From Jejuia pallidilutea (GTDB lineage Bacteria > Bacteroidota > Bacteroidia > Flavobacteriales > Flavobacteriaceae), in assembly GCF_002973595.1 (NCBI RefSeq), contig NZ_PVEO01000003.1, positions 310,001 through 374,000 on the forward strand: a DNA stretch of 64,000 bases, written 5' to 3'. The notes under the pieces are model-generated. The model worked only from the letters and a program-made list of their open reading frames with translations. It was not told the origin of the DNA and did not search any database. Both the position numbers and the translations under genes were made by a program. Position 1 is the stretch's first letter. Each line of letters begins with the position of its first letter. Of this stretch, positions 7,728 to 16,728 are shown one piece after another.

Positions 7728-9599
7728 ATGTTTAACGAAGTATATGACGTGATAGTTGTAGGAGCGGGTCACGCAGGAAGTGAAGCCGCAGCTGCTGCTG
7801 CAAACATGGGAAGCAAAACCTTATTGGTTACCATGAACTTACAAAATATAGCTCAAATGTCTTGCAATCCTGCCATGGGCGGTATTGCTAAAGGGCAAAT
7901 TGTTCGTGAGATCGATGCTCTTGGTGGCTACAGCGGTATTGTATCCGATACATCTGCAATACAGTTTAAGATGCTTAATAAATCTAAAGGGCCAGCAATG
8001 TGGAGTCCCAGGGTGCAAAGCGATAGGATGCGTTTTGCAGAAGACTGGAGATTACTTTTAGAGCAAACACCAAATCTAGATTTCTATCAAGAAATGGTCT
8101 CTGGTTTATTAATAAAAAACCAAAAAGTGATTGGTGTTAAAACTTCTCTGGGGATTGAAATAAAAGCAAAGTCTGTTGTTTTAACAAATGGCACTTTTTT
8201 AAATGGTCTAATCCATATTGGCGATAAAAATTTTGGAGGCGGTAGAGCGGGTGAAAAAGCCGCTACAGGAATTACTGAACAGTTAATTAGTTTGGGTTTC
8301 GATTCTGGAAGAATGAAAACGGGAACACCACCACGAGTTGATGGAAGGTCTTTAGACTATTCTAAAATGATTGAGCAACCCGGTGATGATAACCCAGAAA
8401 AATTTTCCTATTTGGACATTACAAAACCATTAAAAAATCAACGCTCGTGTTATATGACGTACACGAGTCCAGAAGTACATGATTTATTACGGGAAGGTTT
8501 TGACAGATCGCCCATGTTTAATGGTAGAATAAAAAGCTTAGGTCCTAGATATTGTCCTTCTATTGAAGATAAAATAAACAGATTTGCAGATAAAGATAGG
8601 CATCAATTGTTTATAGAACCAGAAGGTTGGCATACCGTTGAAGTTTACGTTAACGGTTTTTCTACATCATTACCAGAAGATGTTCAGTTTAAAGCATTGC
8701 GTTCTGTATCAGGATTCGAAAACGTGAAATTCTTCAGACCAGGTTATGCTATAGAATACGATTACTTTCCGCCAACGCAACTAAAGCATACTTTAGAAAC
8801 TAAACTTGTTGAAGGGTTGTATTTTGCTGGACAAATAAATGGGACTACAGGATATGAAGAAGCAGCTTCACAAGGTTTAATGGCAGGTATAAATGCAAGT
8901 TTAAAGGTGCAAGAAAAAGAACCTTTTACGCTTAAAAGAGATGAAGCGTATATTGGAGTTTTAGTTGACGATTTAATAACAAAAGGTACAGAAGAGCCAT
9001 ACAGGATGTTTACTTCTAGGGCTGAATATAGAACGTTATTACGACAAGATAATGCAGATTTAAGATTAACTCCAAAAGGCTATGCGTTGGGAATTGCCTC
9101 TGAAAAGCGATTACGACGAATGGAGGAAAAGCATAATGCAGCAGAAAAGTTTGTTAGTTTTTTTGAAAACCAAAGTGTAAAGCCAGAAGACATAAACCCT
9201 ATTCTAGAAGAAAAAAACTCTGCACCAGTAAAACAATCTGGTAAGCTTTTTAAAGTGTTTGCAAGACCTAATATCGATATGAGTGATATTAGAAAAATAG
9301 AAAGTGTAGAGGCTTACATTCAAGATAACAATCTAGATAACGAGGTGATTGAACAAACCGAAATACAGGTTAAATATTCAGGATATATTGCCAAAGAAAA
9401 AAATAATGCCGACAAATTAAGCAGGCTTGAGTATGTAAAAATTCCTGAAAACTTTGATTACTCTCAAATTAAATCTATGAGCTTTGAAGCACGAGAAAAA
9501 TTAAAAAAAATACAGCCAACAACCGTATCGCAAGCTTCAAGAATTAGTGGTGTATCTCCTAACGATATTTCAGTTTTGTTGGTTTATATGGGTAGATAA
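7728..9599 (+). CDS. mnmG: tRNA uridine-5-carboxymethylaminomethyl modification enzyme MnmG (GidA)
   Basis: The 623-residue FAD protein works with MnmE to build the cmnm5 group at wobble U34 of certain tRNAs. The N-terminal Rossmann motif is 'VIVVGAGHAGSEAAAAAA' (residues ~8-25). The family signatures 'MSCNPAMGGIAKGQIVREID' (~44-63) and 'GTTGYEEAASQGLMAGINA' (~371-389) are present, as is the C-terminal helical MnmE-binding region ('TVSQASRISGVSPNDISVLL'). Length is standard. In many bacteria gidA lies near oriC, and here it is bracketed by two parS-like palindromes, consistent with an origin-proximal position. It has its own TATATTTG promoter. Confidence 0.97.
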   Translation: MFNEVYDVIVVGAGHAGSEAAAAAANMGSKTLLVTMNLQNIAQMSCNPAMGGIAKGQIVREIDALGGYSGIVSDTSAIQFKMLNKSKGPAMWSPRVQSDRMRFAEDWRLLLEQTPNLDFYQEMVSGLLIKNQKVIGVKTSLGIEIKAKSVVLTNGTFLNGLIHIGDKNFGGGRAGEKAATGITEQLISLGFDSGRMKTGTPPRVDGRSLDYSKMIEQPGDDNPEKFSYLDITKPLKNQRSCYMTYTSPEVHDLLREGFDRSPMFNGRIKSLGPRYCPSIEDKINRFADKDRHQLFIEPEGWHTVEVYVNGFSTSLPEDVQFKALRSVSGFENVKFFRPGYAIEYDYFPPTQLKHTLETKLVEGLYFAGQINGTTGYEEAASQGLMAGINASLKVQEKEPFTLKRDEAYIGVLVDDLITKGTEEPYRMFTSRAEYRTLLRQDNADLRLTPKGYALGIASEKRLRRMEEKHNAAEKFVSFFENQSVKPEDINPILEEKNSAPVKQSGKLFKVFARPNIDMSDIRKIESVEAYIQDNNLDNEVIEQTEIQVKYSGYIAKEKNNADKLSRLEYVKIPENFDYSQIKSMSFEAREKLKKIQPTTVSQASRISGVSPNDISVLLVYMGR

Positions 9600-9628
9600 T
9601 TGTATGGTGTATATTTATAAATTCACTA

Positions 9629-9644
9629 TGTTCCACGTGGAACG
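9629..9644. promoter_or_regulatory. parS-like site, right copy (15 of 16 bases)
   Basis: TGTTCCACGTGGAACG matches the left copy at 15 of 16 positions; the last base is G instead of A. It lies 29 bp after mnmG and 44 bp before the methyltransferase gene, about 1.94 kb from the left copy. Paired parS sites are typical of chromosomal ParB loading regions. Confidence 0.65.
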
Positions 9645-9688
9645 TTTAACGTTTTGTTGTTCTTAATCTTTACAGGTTACTATTAAAA

Positions 9689-10540
9689 ATGCATAATAAA
9701 ACCACTTATTTAAGGGTAAAAGACCACTCGGTTTCTGGAGAGGATTTTGAATTAGTTACCAATTCACAATACGGTTTCTTAGAAACATCTCCCCAACCTT
9801 CTAAAGAAAAATTACCACAATATTACGAGAGTGAAGATTATATTTCGCATACAGATTCTAAAAGAACTCTCTTTGAAAAAGTGTACCATTTTGTTAGAGT
9901 AGTAGCTCTTAAAAAGAAATTGAATTTAATTAATTCTTTTGCTTCAGAAGAGAAAAACCTTTTAGATGTTGGATGTGGTACAGGCGATTTTTTACAAACT
10001 GCACAACAATATGGCTGGTGTGTTTTTGGCATAGAACCAAATGCCCAAGCAAGAGATATTGCCAACAAAAAAACACAAAATTCAGTTTTTGAAACCAAAC
10101 AACTTTTAAAATTTAACCCCAATAGTTTTGATGTTATCACACTTTGGCATGTTTTGGAACATTTACCAAATTTGGAAGAACAGATTTCGATTTTTAAAAC
10201 ATTGTTGAAACCAAATGGCACTTTAGTAATTGCTGTACCTAACTACAAAAGTTATGATGCCAAATATTATAAACAGTTTTGGGCTGCCTTTGATGTGCCA
10301 AGACACCTTTGGCATTTTAATCAAGAATCAATTTTTAAATTAGTTTCAAAACTATCTTTTAAAGTTGAAAAGGTAAAACCTATGTGGTTTGATGCTTTTT
10401 ATGTGAGTATGCTTTCAGAAAAATATAAGTCAGGAAAAATAAATGCAATTAAAGGATTTTGCATTGGCTTACTATCAAACATAAAAGCGATACAATCAAA
10501 AGAAGCCTCTTCTTTAATTTATATCATTAAAAATGGATAA
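9689..10540 (+). CDS. Class I SAM-dependent methyltransferase
   Basis: The 283-residue product has the SAM-binding motif I 'LLDVGCGTGDFLQ' at about residues 90-102 and an acidic residue after strand 2 ('VFGIEPNAQAR'). Motif II/III-like segments are 'FDVITLWHVLEHL' and 'LKPNGTLVIAVPN'. This is the Methyltransf_23 type layout, common in Bacteroidota. The N-terminal ~70 residues contain 'YYESEDYISHTDSKRTLFEK', seen in many such flavobacterial proteins. The substrate (small molecule, quinone or glycan) cannot be assigned. It sits alone between mnmG and an OmpH-like gene, with the second parS-like site just upstream. Confidence 0.85.
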   Translation: MHNKTTYLRVKDHSVSGEDFELVTNSQYGFLETSPQPSKEKLPQYYESEDYISHTDSKRTLFEKVYHFVRVVALKKKLNLINSFASEEKNLLDVGCGTGDFLQTAQQYGWCVFGIEPNAQARDIANKKTQNSVFETKQLLKFNPNSFDVITLWHVLEHLPNLEEQISIFKTLLKPNGTLVIAVPNYKSYDAKYYKQFWAAFDVPRHLWHFNQESIFKLVSKLSFKVEKVKPMWFDAFYVSMLSEKYKSGKINAIKGFCIGLLSNIKAIQSKEASSLIYIIKNG

Positions 10541-10736
10541 ATCGTTTTTAAGTGTTTTATTTTAATTGCAATGCAATAAAGAACACAAATACTAGCGACA
10601 AATTTAAAACACGCTTAGAACGCTTTATTTTAAATGTTTTTCGATAGATATTTATTATTGAGCAAAAAAGAAACAATAATTATTTCTTATATATTAAAAT
10701 ACAGCGTTTTGCAGGTTTATTTTTAGCATACTTTAT

Positions 10737-10744
10737 TACATTTG
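10737..10744 (+). promoter_or_regulatory. -7 promoter element for the OmpH-like gene
   Basis: TACATTTG matches TAnnTTTG, with a TTTG at 10708-10711 as a possible -33 element (25-bp spacer, longer than usual). The final G is also the first base of a GTG that could be misread as the gene start. Confidence 0.6.
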
Positions 10745-10794
10745 TGCGGATTTGTAAAAAACAGCAAACAAACCAAGAACTAAAATTTAATACA

Positions 10795-11310
10795 ATGAAA
10801 AATATAATTTACGTTGCTTTAGTAACATTAGTATTAGCATCTTGCCAAAAGCCTAACAAAATTGGTTTTGTAAATAATAGCGTGGTAATTAATGAGTACC
10901 AAGAGAAGAAAGATGTAGAAACAAAATTTCAAGCTAAAAGTGATGCTTTTCAAAAAAGAAGGGATAGTATGGTAAATGCTTATCAGCTAGAATTAAAAGA
11001 AGCACAAATAAAGGCCCAAAGAATGTCTCAAGCTAATTTGCAAAAACTATCTCAGGAAATTCAGCAAAAAGAACAATTATTAAGTCAAAAAATTCAACTA
11101 GAACAAAAGCAAATCCAAGATGCTTTTCAATCTGAAATAGATACTTTAATTATTAAGGTAAAGGATTTTGTAAAAGACTACGGCAAAACAAATGGCTACA
11201 CCTATATTTTGGGAACAAGTGAAGCGGCCGCTTCTGTACTCTATGGTGCTGAAGAAAACGATTTAACGCAAACTGTGCTAGATGCTTTAAACGCTGAGTA
11301 TAAAAAATAG
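10795..11310 (+). CDS. OmpH/Skp-like periplasmic chaperone-type lipoprotein
   Basis: The 171-residue product has a signal peptide ending in a lipobox (Leu-Ala-Ser-Cys, Cys at about residue 17). The body is a helical, Gln/Lys/Glu-rich coiled coil (residues ~35-120) between short beta segments ('KIGFVNNSVVINEYQ' and 'GYTYILGTSEAAASVLYG'). This is the Skp/OmpH layout: a jellyfish-like trimer that holds unfolded outer-membrane proteins. The C-terminal 'YGAEENDLTQTVLDALNAEY' matches Bacteroidota OmpH proteins. The ATG at 10795 was chosen because the upstream GTG at 10744 is part of the promoter and the signal peptide begins exactly here. A strong terminator follows. Confidence 0.85.
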   Translation: MKNIIYVALVTLVLASCQKPNKIGFVNNSVVINEYQEKKDVETKFQAKSDAFQKRRDSMVNAYQLELKEAQIKAQRMSQANLQKLSQEIQQKEQLLSQKIQLEQKQIQDAFQSEIDTLIIKVKDFVKDYGKTNGYTYILGTSEAAASVLYGAEENDLTQTVLDALNAEYKK

Positions 11311-11336
11311 ATTAAAATACTGAATATCAAATGTAT

Positions 11337-11370
11337 AACCCCTTTAAACCGAAGCTTAAAGGGGTTTTTT
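11337..11370 (+). terminator. Rho-independent terminator after the OmpH-like gene
   Basis: An 11-bp perfect stem (AACCCCTTTAA with TTAAAGGGGTT) encloses an 8-base loop and is followed by a run of T residues. It lies 27 bp after the stop codon, and holB converges from the other side. Confidence 0.9.
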
Positions 11371-11446
11371 ATATAGTTAGAGGCATAAGCCCTGTAATTT
11401 TATGGCCTTGTTTAATCTATATATTAAGAACAGATATAGTTTATAA

Positions 11447-12601
11447 TTATTCCGCTTTTTTGTGCAGCAAACGTGTTAACTTAATCGATAAATCTGTTAA
11501 TATAATTTTAGAATTCCCGTTGCGCTCAATATGGTATATAGCATCTTGTAGCTCGTTACTAATCTCCATGATATTGTTACCGTGAACAAATGGCGCAAAC
11601 TTTTCTAACTTAAACGTTTCGGTTTTGGGCTCAAAAAACACCAAATCTGTAGCATTATAATTTAGTAGTAATGCCTGACGGAAAAAATCCAAACAAAAAT
11701 TAAGAAATTGTTTTTGGGTTTCACGCCCGGTTTTTGCAATATCTTCGCTCCACGAAATTAAATCGTGAATAGCAGCTTTATTGCCTTTAGCTTTAAAAGC
11801 ACTACGAATCCAAAAAATAAACCAGGTTTCAAATTGGGTGTCTTCAGAATCATGATACACTAAATCGCATGCCTTATTGTAGTTGCCATTAGCTTGGTGA
11901 GCAATTTTAGTAGCAACTGTAGTTTCTAAATTATAATTTTTTACCAAGGCATTTGTTATCACAGCTTCAGCCAAAGGCGGAAAATGTAATATTTGGCAGC
12001 GAGAGCGAATGGTATTTATAATTTGTTCTTCATCTTCAGCAATTAATAAAAAGATGGTTTTATTAGGCGGCTCTTCTATTAATTTTAAAAGCTTGTTGGC
12101 ACATTGTGTGTTCATTTTTTCTGCCATCCAAATTAACATCACTTTATACCCACCTTCATAGGATTTTAAGCTTAAAGACTTAACGATCTCTTGGGCTTCA
12201 TCTACACCTATTTGCCCTTGTTTATTGTCCACTCCAAGTAGTTTGTACCAATCAAAAAGATTGCCATAAGGTTGCTCGTTCAATAATTGGCGCCATTCTT
12301 CTAAATAAAAACTAGAAACGGGTTTGCTTTTTACCTTATCGCTTGTGGTTACAGGAAATGCAAAGTGCAAATCGGGATGCGAAAAGTGTTTAAACTTAAG
12401 GTTGCAAGCCTCATTTCCAGATGTATTTTCGCCATTATTGTTTTGGCATAAAATATATTGGGCATAAGCAATAGCCATAGGTAATGTGCCACTACCTTCT
12501 GGCCCTATAAATAATTGGGCATGTGGAATACGACCATTATCGGCACTTTGAGTTAAGTGCGATTTTATATGTTCTTGTCCTAAAACTTCTGAAAATAACA
12601 T
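11447..12601 (-). CDS. holB: DNA polymerase III subunit delta' (clamp loader)
   Basis: The 384-residue product is an AAA+-like clamp-loader subunit. The P-loop region reads 'GPEGSGT' near residues 33-39: the usual GKT is lost, as expected for delta', which does not hydrolyse ATP. The sensor-1/SRC region is 'NTIRSRCQILHFPPL', and 'KLLKLIEEPPNKTIFLLIAE' is a typical delta' segment before it. The C-terminal collar domain is divergent, as usual. It is a single gene, convergent with the OmpH-like gene and divergent from pgk. The minus-strand TATATTTG lies only 5 bp upstream of the ATG, suggesting a nearly leaderless transcript. Confidence 0.92.
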   Translation of the reverse strand: MLFSEVLGQEHIKSHLTQSADNGRIPHAQLFIGPEGSGTLPMAIAYAQYILCQNNNGENTSGNEACNLKFKHFSHPDLHFAFPVTTSDKVKSKPVSSFYLEEWRQLLNEQPYGNLFDWYKLLGVDNKQGQIGVDEAQEIVKSLSLKSYEGGYKVMLIWMAEKMNTQCANKLLKLIEEPPNKTIFLLIAEDEEQIINTIRSRCQILHFPPLAEAVITNALVKNYNLETTVATKIAHQANGNYNKACDLVYHDSEDTQFETWFIFWIRSAFKAKGNKAAIHDLISWSEDIAKTGRETQKQFLNFCLDFFRQALLLNYNATDLVFFEPKTETFKLEKFAPFVHGNNIMEISNELQDAIYHIERNGNSKIILTDLSIKLTRLLHKKAE

Positions 12602-12606
12602 GAAAG

Positions 12607-12614
12607 CAAATATA
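12607..12614 (-). promoter_or_regulatory. -7 promoter element for holB, almost abutting the start codon
   Basis: On the minus strand this reads TATATTTG. Only 5 bases separate it from the ATG, so the transcript would begin at or next to the start codon, unless translation starts further in. Confidence 0.5.
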
Positions 12615-12685
12615 GACTTTTAAAAATTTATTCTACTTCAAACGTTTTCGTAAAAAAAGGCGTTTTTTATCGCTATTTAATTAAC

Positions 12686-12693
12686 TACATTTG
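12686..12693 (+). promoter_or_regulatory. -7 promoter element for pgk
   Basis: TACATTTG matches TAnnTTTG, 37 bp before the pgk start codon. An AT-rich leader without a Shine-Dalgarno sequence follows. Confidence 0.6.
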
Positions 12694-12730
12694 TAGCTAA
12701 AACAGTTAAAAACAATAAAATAAAATATAG

Positions 12731-13918
12731 ATGAAGACTCTTAACGATTTTAATTTTGAAAATAAAAAAGCGCTTATACGTGTAGATTTTAACGTGCCTT
12801 TAAATGAAAATTTTGAAGTAACCGATGCAACAAGAATTGTATCTGCAAAACCAACAATTATAAAAATTTTAGAAGATGGCGGTAGCTGCATTTTAATGTC
12901 GCATTTAGGGCGCCCAAAAGGATTTCAGGATGAGTTTTCGTTAAAGCATATTGTGTCTAAGGTTGAAGATATTTTAGGTGTAGGCGTAAAATTTGTTCCA
13001 GATTGTATAGGGGAAGAAGCAGAAAAAGCTGCTGAAAATTTACAACCAGGCGAAATTTTATTGTTAGAAAACCTTCGTTTTTATAAAGAAGAAACTGCTG
13101 GTGATAAGGCGTTTGCCGAAAAACTATCAAAACTAGGCGACATTTATGTTAACGATGCATTTGGTACCGCTCACCGAGCCCATGCTTCTACAACTATTGT
13201 AGCACAGTTTTTCGAGGGTAAAAAATGTTTTGGAAATTTATTAGCGCAAGAAATAGAGAGTATTAAAAAAGTAATGGAAACTGGTGAAAAGCCTGTTTTA
13301 GCTATTTTAGGTGGGGCTAAAGTGTCTTCAAAAATTACAATTATAGAAAATATTTTAGATAAGGTAGACCATTTAATAATTGGAGGTGGTATGGCATTTA
13401 CTTTTGTGAAAGCACAAGGCGGAACAATAGGAAATTCTATTTGCGAAGATGATAAAATGGGATTAGCCCTAGAAATTTTAGAACAAGCTAAAGCTAAAAA
13501 TGTACAAATACACATTCCTGTAGATACCGTTGCTGCTGATGCGTTTAGTAACGATGCAAATACACAAGTATGCGATATTAATGCGATTCCTGATGGATGG
13601 GAAGGTGTAGATGCCGGACCAAAATCTATAGAGCAATTTCATAAAGTGGTTATGGATTCTAAAACCATACTTTGGAATGGGCCTCTAGGAGTTTTTGAAA
13701 TGGAAAGTTTTGCAAAAGGCACTATAGCATTAGGAAACTCTATTGCTGAAGCTACTAAAAATGGGGCGTTTTCACTTGTTGGTGGTGGCGACTCAGTGGC
13801 TGCTGTAAAACAATTTGGTTTCGAGGACAAAGTAAGCTACGTAAGTACAGGAGGCGGTGCTATGTTAGAAAGTTTGGAAGGGAAAACGCTTCCAGGTATT
13901 GCAGCTATTTTAGAGTAA
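12731..13918 (+). CDS. pgk: Phosphoglycerate kinase
   Basis: The 395-residue cytoplasmic glycolytic enzyme transfers phosphate between 1,3-bisphosphoglycerate and ADP. Visible signatures are the N-terminal substrate loop '[12 protein letters not shown]' (~14-25), 'SHLGRPKG' (~57-64), '[14 protein letters not shown]' (~140-153) and the ATP-site 'GGGDSVAAV' near residues 351-359. Length is normal. The gene is monocistronic: it has its own TACATTTG promoter and is closed by a hairpin terminator 25 bp after the stop. It is divergent from holB. Confidence 0.98.
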   Translation: MKTLNDFNFENKKALIRVDFNVPLNENFEVTDATRIVSAKPTIIKILEDGGSCILMSHLGRPKGFQDEFSLKHIVSKVEDILGVGVKFVPDCIGEEAEKAAENLQPGEILLLENLRFYKEETAGDKAFAEKLSKLGDIYVNDAFGTAHRAHASTTIVAQFFEGKKCFGNLLAQEIESIKKVMETGEKPVLAILGGAKVSSKITIIENILDKVDHLIIGGGMAFTFVKAQGGTIGNSICEDDKMGLALEILEQAKAKNVQIHIPVDTVAADAFSNDANTQVCDINAIPDGWEGVDAGPKSIEQFHKVVMDSKTILWNGPLGVFEMESFAKGTIALGNSIAEATKNGAFSLVGGGDSVAAVKQFGFEDKVSYVSTGGGAMLESLEGKTLPGIAAILE

Positions 13919-13942
13919 ATTAGAAATAAACCTATAATTACT

Positions 13943-13978
13943 AAGACCTCACAAGTTTTTAAAACCTGTGGGGTCTTT
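13943..13978 (+). terminator. Rho-independent terminator after pgk
   Basis: A long stem pairs AAGACC...ACAAGTTTT with AAAACCTGT...GGTCTT around a short loop and ends in TTT. It begins 25 bp after the pgk stop. Confidence 0.85.
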
Positions 13979-14086
13979 ATATTTAATACCAAAAACAACA
14001 GCAATAAAACGAATTAAGTTTTCAAATTACCTTAAAAAATACGATTTTAGCCATAATATCGTTCATTATGCGATAGAATAAAAATT

Positions 14087-15646
14087 ATGAGACTCGGTTT
14101 TTTAATACTAAGCTTACTTTTAACCCATGGCATTTGTATTTCACAAATACAAGATTCCACTGTTGTAAAAGTTAAAACTGTTACAGACACTCTAGTTGAT
14201 TCAAAACAACAAGTAGTGCGACCCATTGCGCCTGTTGCCGAAGCAGACAGTGTATCTATTAAAGCGCTTAAAGACAATGCGTATTTAGCCAAAATCGACC
14301 AAAAATGGCGCGAAGAACTGTATAATAATACACTTTTTGATACTATATACAAATCGGTTACCGAATTAACTTATGAAGAAGTAGACTACCCCGAGCTTCA
14401 TACAGATACACTAAAAAAACGTTTAAAGGCGCTAGATGCCAGAACACCGTTTAACGTAGCCTACAATCCTTCTTTAGAAAGCGTTATAAAATCATATTTA
14501 AAACACCGTAGAAAGCATTTACAAAAACTTATGACGTTAAGTGCATTTTACTTTCCGTTATTTGAACAAGAGCTAGACAATCAAAACATACCGTTAGAGA
14601 TAAAGTATTTGGCCATTGTAGAATCTGCCTTAAAACCAAATGCAAAATCCAGAGTTGGCGCCACAGGGCTTTGGCAATTTATGTTCGCCACAGGAAAGCA
14701 ATATGGTTTAGACGTAAGCAGTTATGTAGATGAGCGTAGCGATCCTATAAAATCTACAACTGCGGCATCAAAATACTTAGCAAATCTTTACAGTATTTTT
14801 GGCGATTGGGACTTGGCACTTGCTGCGTATAATTCTGGTCCGGGAAATGTAACCAAAGCCATTAGGCGATCTGGAGGGTATAAAAATTATTGGAACATTC
14901 GCCACAATTTACCACGCGAAACAGCAGGATATTTACCTGCGTTCTTAGCAAACATGTATATTTTTGAATATGCCAAAGAACACGGTTTTAAACGGTACAA
15001 ACCCGAAACAGTGTATTTTGAAACCGATACGGTTGTAGTAAAACAAATGATAACGCTCGATCAGGTTTCAGAAGTTACAGGAACACCAATTGAAGAGCTT
15101 CAATTTTTAAACCCGTCGTATAAATTGGATATTATTCCTGTGGTGAAGGGCGAAAATTATACATTGCGACTTCCTGTAGATGTTATTGGCACCTTTGTAA
15201 ACAACGAAGACAAAATTTATGCTTACGCTAAAGAAGAATTAGAAAAGCGAGAAAAACCATTACCCCAATTTTTTAATGCGAACGATAGGATTCGATATCG
15301 TGTAAAATCGGGTGATTATTTAGGTAAAATTTCTAGAATGTATGGTGTTCGTGTAAGTGATATAAAGCGCTGGAACGGATTGCGAAATAACAACCTAAAA
15401 ATAGGGCAGCGTTTAACAATTTATCCCAGAAAACCAGTAGTTTCAAAACCTGTTGTAGCTGCTAAAACACCAAAACCAAAGCCAATTTTTGGTAATGTGG
15501 TTATCTACACAGTTCAAAGTGGCGACTCGCTTTGGAGTATTTCACAAAAATTTTCTGGAGTTTCTATTCAAAATATTAAAGATTGGAACGGTATTAGTGG
15601 TAATACATTAAAGCCTGGTATGAAATTAAAAATAGCCAAAGGCTAA
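14087..15646 (+). CDS. LysM-containing lytic murein transglycosylase (MltD-like)
   Basis: The 519-residue product has an N-terminal signal peptide (~1-20). The SLT lysozyme-like domain (~145-285) has the catalytic Glu in 'AIVESALKPNAKSRVGATG', then 'LWQFM' and 'AAYNSGPGNV'. Two clear LysM peptidoglycan-binding modules follow at ~402-448 ('YRVKSGDYLGKISRMYGV') and ~472-517 ('YTVQSGDSLWSISQKF'). A degenerate third may lie at ~325-365. The enzyme cleaves glycan strands to 1,6-anhydro-muropeptides in the periplasm. This matches the MltD architecture. It is 26 bp upstream of a DUF4837 lipoprotein gene, probably in one operon ended by the hairpin at 16681. Confidence 0.92.
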   Translation: MRLGFLILSLLLTHGICISQIQDSTVVKVKTVTDTLVDSKQQVVRPIAPVAEADSVSIKALKDNAYLAKIDQKWREELYNNTLFDTIYKSVTELTYEEVDYPELHTDTLKKRLKALDARTPFNVAYNPSLESVIKSYLKHRRKHLQKLMTLSAFYFPLFEQELDNQNIPLEIKYLAIVESALKPNAKSRVGATGLWQFMFATGKQYGLDVSSYVDERSDPIKSTTAASKYLANLYSIFGDWDLALAAYNSGPGNVTKAIRRSGGYKNYWNIRHNLPRETAGYLPAFLANMYIFEYAKEHGFKRYKPETVYFETDTVVVKQMITLDQVSEVTGTPIEELQFLNPSYKLDIIPVVKGENYTLRLPVDVIGTFVNNEDKIYAYAKEELEKREKPLPQFFNANDRIRYRVKSGDYLGKISRMYGVRVSDIKRWNGLRNNNLKIGQRLTIYPRKPVVSKPVVAAKTPKPKPIFGNVVIYTVQSGDSLWSISQKFSGVSIQNIKDWNGISGNTLKPGMKLKIAKG

Positions 15647-15672
15647 TTTCAAAAAAAATAAATGAATAACAG

Positions 15673-16653
15673 ATGAAAAAACTAGTAGGTATTTTAATAA
15701 TTGCAGTAGTATTAGTGTCGTGTAAAGATGGTAAATCATCAAACGATAGAATACTTTTAGATTCTGAAGGAAGAATAAACGATATATCTGTAGTGGTTGA
15801 TAACGAAAATTGGAAAGGACGATTAGGAGAAGCTATTAGAGACGTGCTTACTGTGCCAGTTTACGGTTTACCTCAAGATGAACCAACATTTAATATCAAT
15901 CAAATCCCGCCACAGGTTTTTACCGATTTTATTACAAGAACTCGTACTGTTTTAAAAATTGAATTAAATAAACCTGCAGGTATTAAGTTTGCAGATAACG
16001 TATATGCACAACCCCAAAAAGTAGTTTTAATAACCGGAAAAACAAAGCAAGAGGTTATAGATATTTTAAACGAAAACGCACCAAAAATAATTGAAACGTT
16101 TAGAAATATAGAGTTAAGCCAAAGACAACGCATAATGCGAAAGGCGCTTTACAATGATAAAGTTATTGAAGAAAAATTAGGATTGAGTATTGAGTTTCCT
16201 AATGCGTATAGAATAGCTAAAGACGACGAGGATTTCTTTTGGATTAGAAGAGATATTCGTACAGGAACCCTAAATTTAATGCTCTATGAATTGCCTTACA
16301 GTGCCATACAGAAAAACGACAGTGTTACTAGCCAAATAGTTAGCATTAGGGATTCTATAGGGGAAAAATATATTGAAGGTCCTGTTGAAGGCTCTTATAT
16401 GTCTACCGAAATGGCTTATACACCCTTTCACGGTGAAACTATTTTAGATAACAAACCTACTTTAGAAACTAAGGGTATGTGGCAAGTAAAAAACGCTTTT
16501 ATGGCAGGGCCATATATAAATTATGCTGTAGAGGATAAGTTGAACAAACGCTGGATAATAGCCGAAGGGTTTGCTTTTGCGCCATCGGTTGAAAAACGCG
16601 ATTACATGTTTGAGTTGGAGGCTATAATTAAAACAATAAAGATTAATAAATAG
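15673..16653 (+). CDS. DUF4837 family lipoprotein
   Basis: The 326-residue product has a lysine-started signal with lipobox Leu-Val-Ser-Cys (Cys at ~17), so it is an envelope lipoprotein. The mature region begins 'GRINDISVVVDNENWKGRLG' and contains a central 'NRI'-free mixed alpha/beta domain plus 'FFWIRRDIRTGTLNLMLYELP' in the second half. This matches DUF4837 of Bacteroidota from memory; its function is unknown. Because it follows the lytic transglycosylase by 26 bp, a role in cell-wall remodelling is a reasonable but unproven guess. Confidence 0.82.
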   Translation: MKKLVGILIIAVVLVSCKDGKSSNDRILLDSEGRINDISVVVDNENWKGRLGEAIRDVLTVPVYGLPQDEPTFNINQIPPQVFTDFITRTRTVLKIELNKPAGIKFADNVYAQPQKVVLITGKTKQEVIDILNENAPKIIETFRNIELSQRQRIMRKALYNDKVIEEKLGLSIEFPNAYRIAKDDEDFFWIRRDIRTGTLNLMLYELPYSAIQKNDSVTSQIVSIRDSIGEKYIEGPVEGSYMSTEMAYTPFHGETILDNKPTLETKGMWQVKNAFMAGPYINYAVEDKLNKRWIIAEGFAFAPSVEKRDYMFELEAIIKTIKINK

Positions 16654-16680
16654 AATTTACTAAAGAAAAACCAAAAAAAA

Positions 16681-16705
16681 AAACCAACACAAGTGTGTTG
16701 GTTTT
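16681..16705. terminator. Hairpin terminator between DUF4837 gene and tatA
   Basis: AAACCAACACA pairs with TGTGTTGGTTT around a very short loop and ends in TTTTT. An A-rich run precedes it, so it can act on both strands for these convergent genes. Confidence 0.85.
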
Positions 16706-16728
16706 TCAGTTCTTATAAGATAAAAACC

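Noticed and set aside
10744-10794. GTG start giving a 17-residue longer OmpH-like protein
   Set aside because: The GTG is part of the TACATTTG promoter element, and the extra residues are polar and would destroy the lipoprotein signal that begins at the ATG at 10795.
11331-11585. 84-codon + strand frame starting in the terminator after the OmpH-like gene
   Set aside because: It begins in a strong terminator hairpin and runs into the 3' end of holB on the other strand; the product has no recognisable features.
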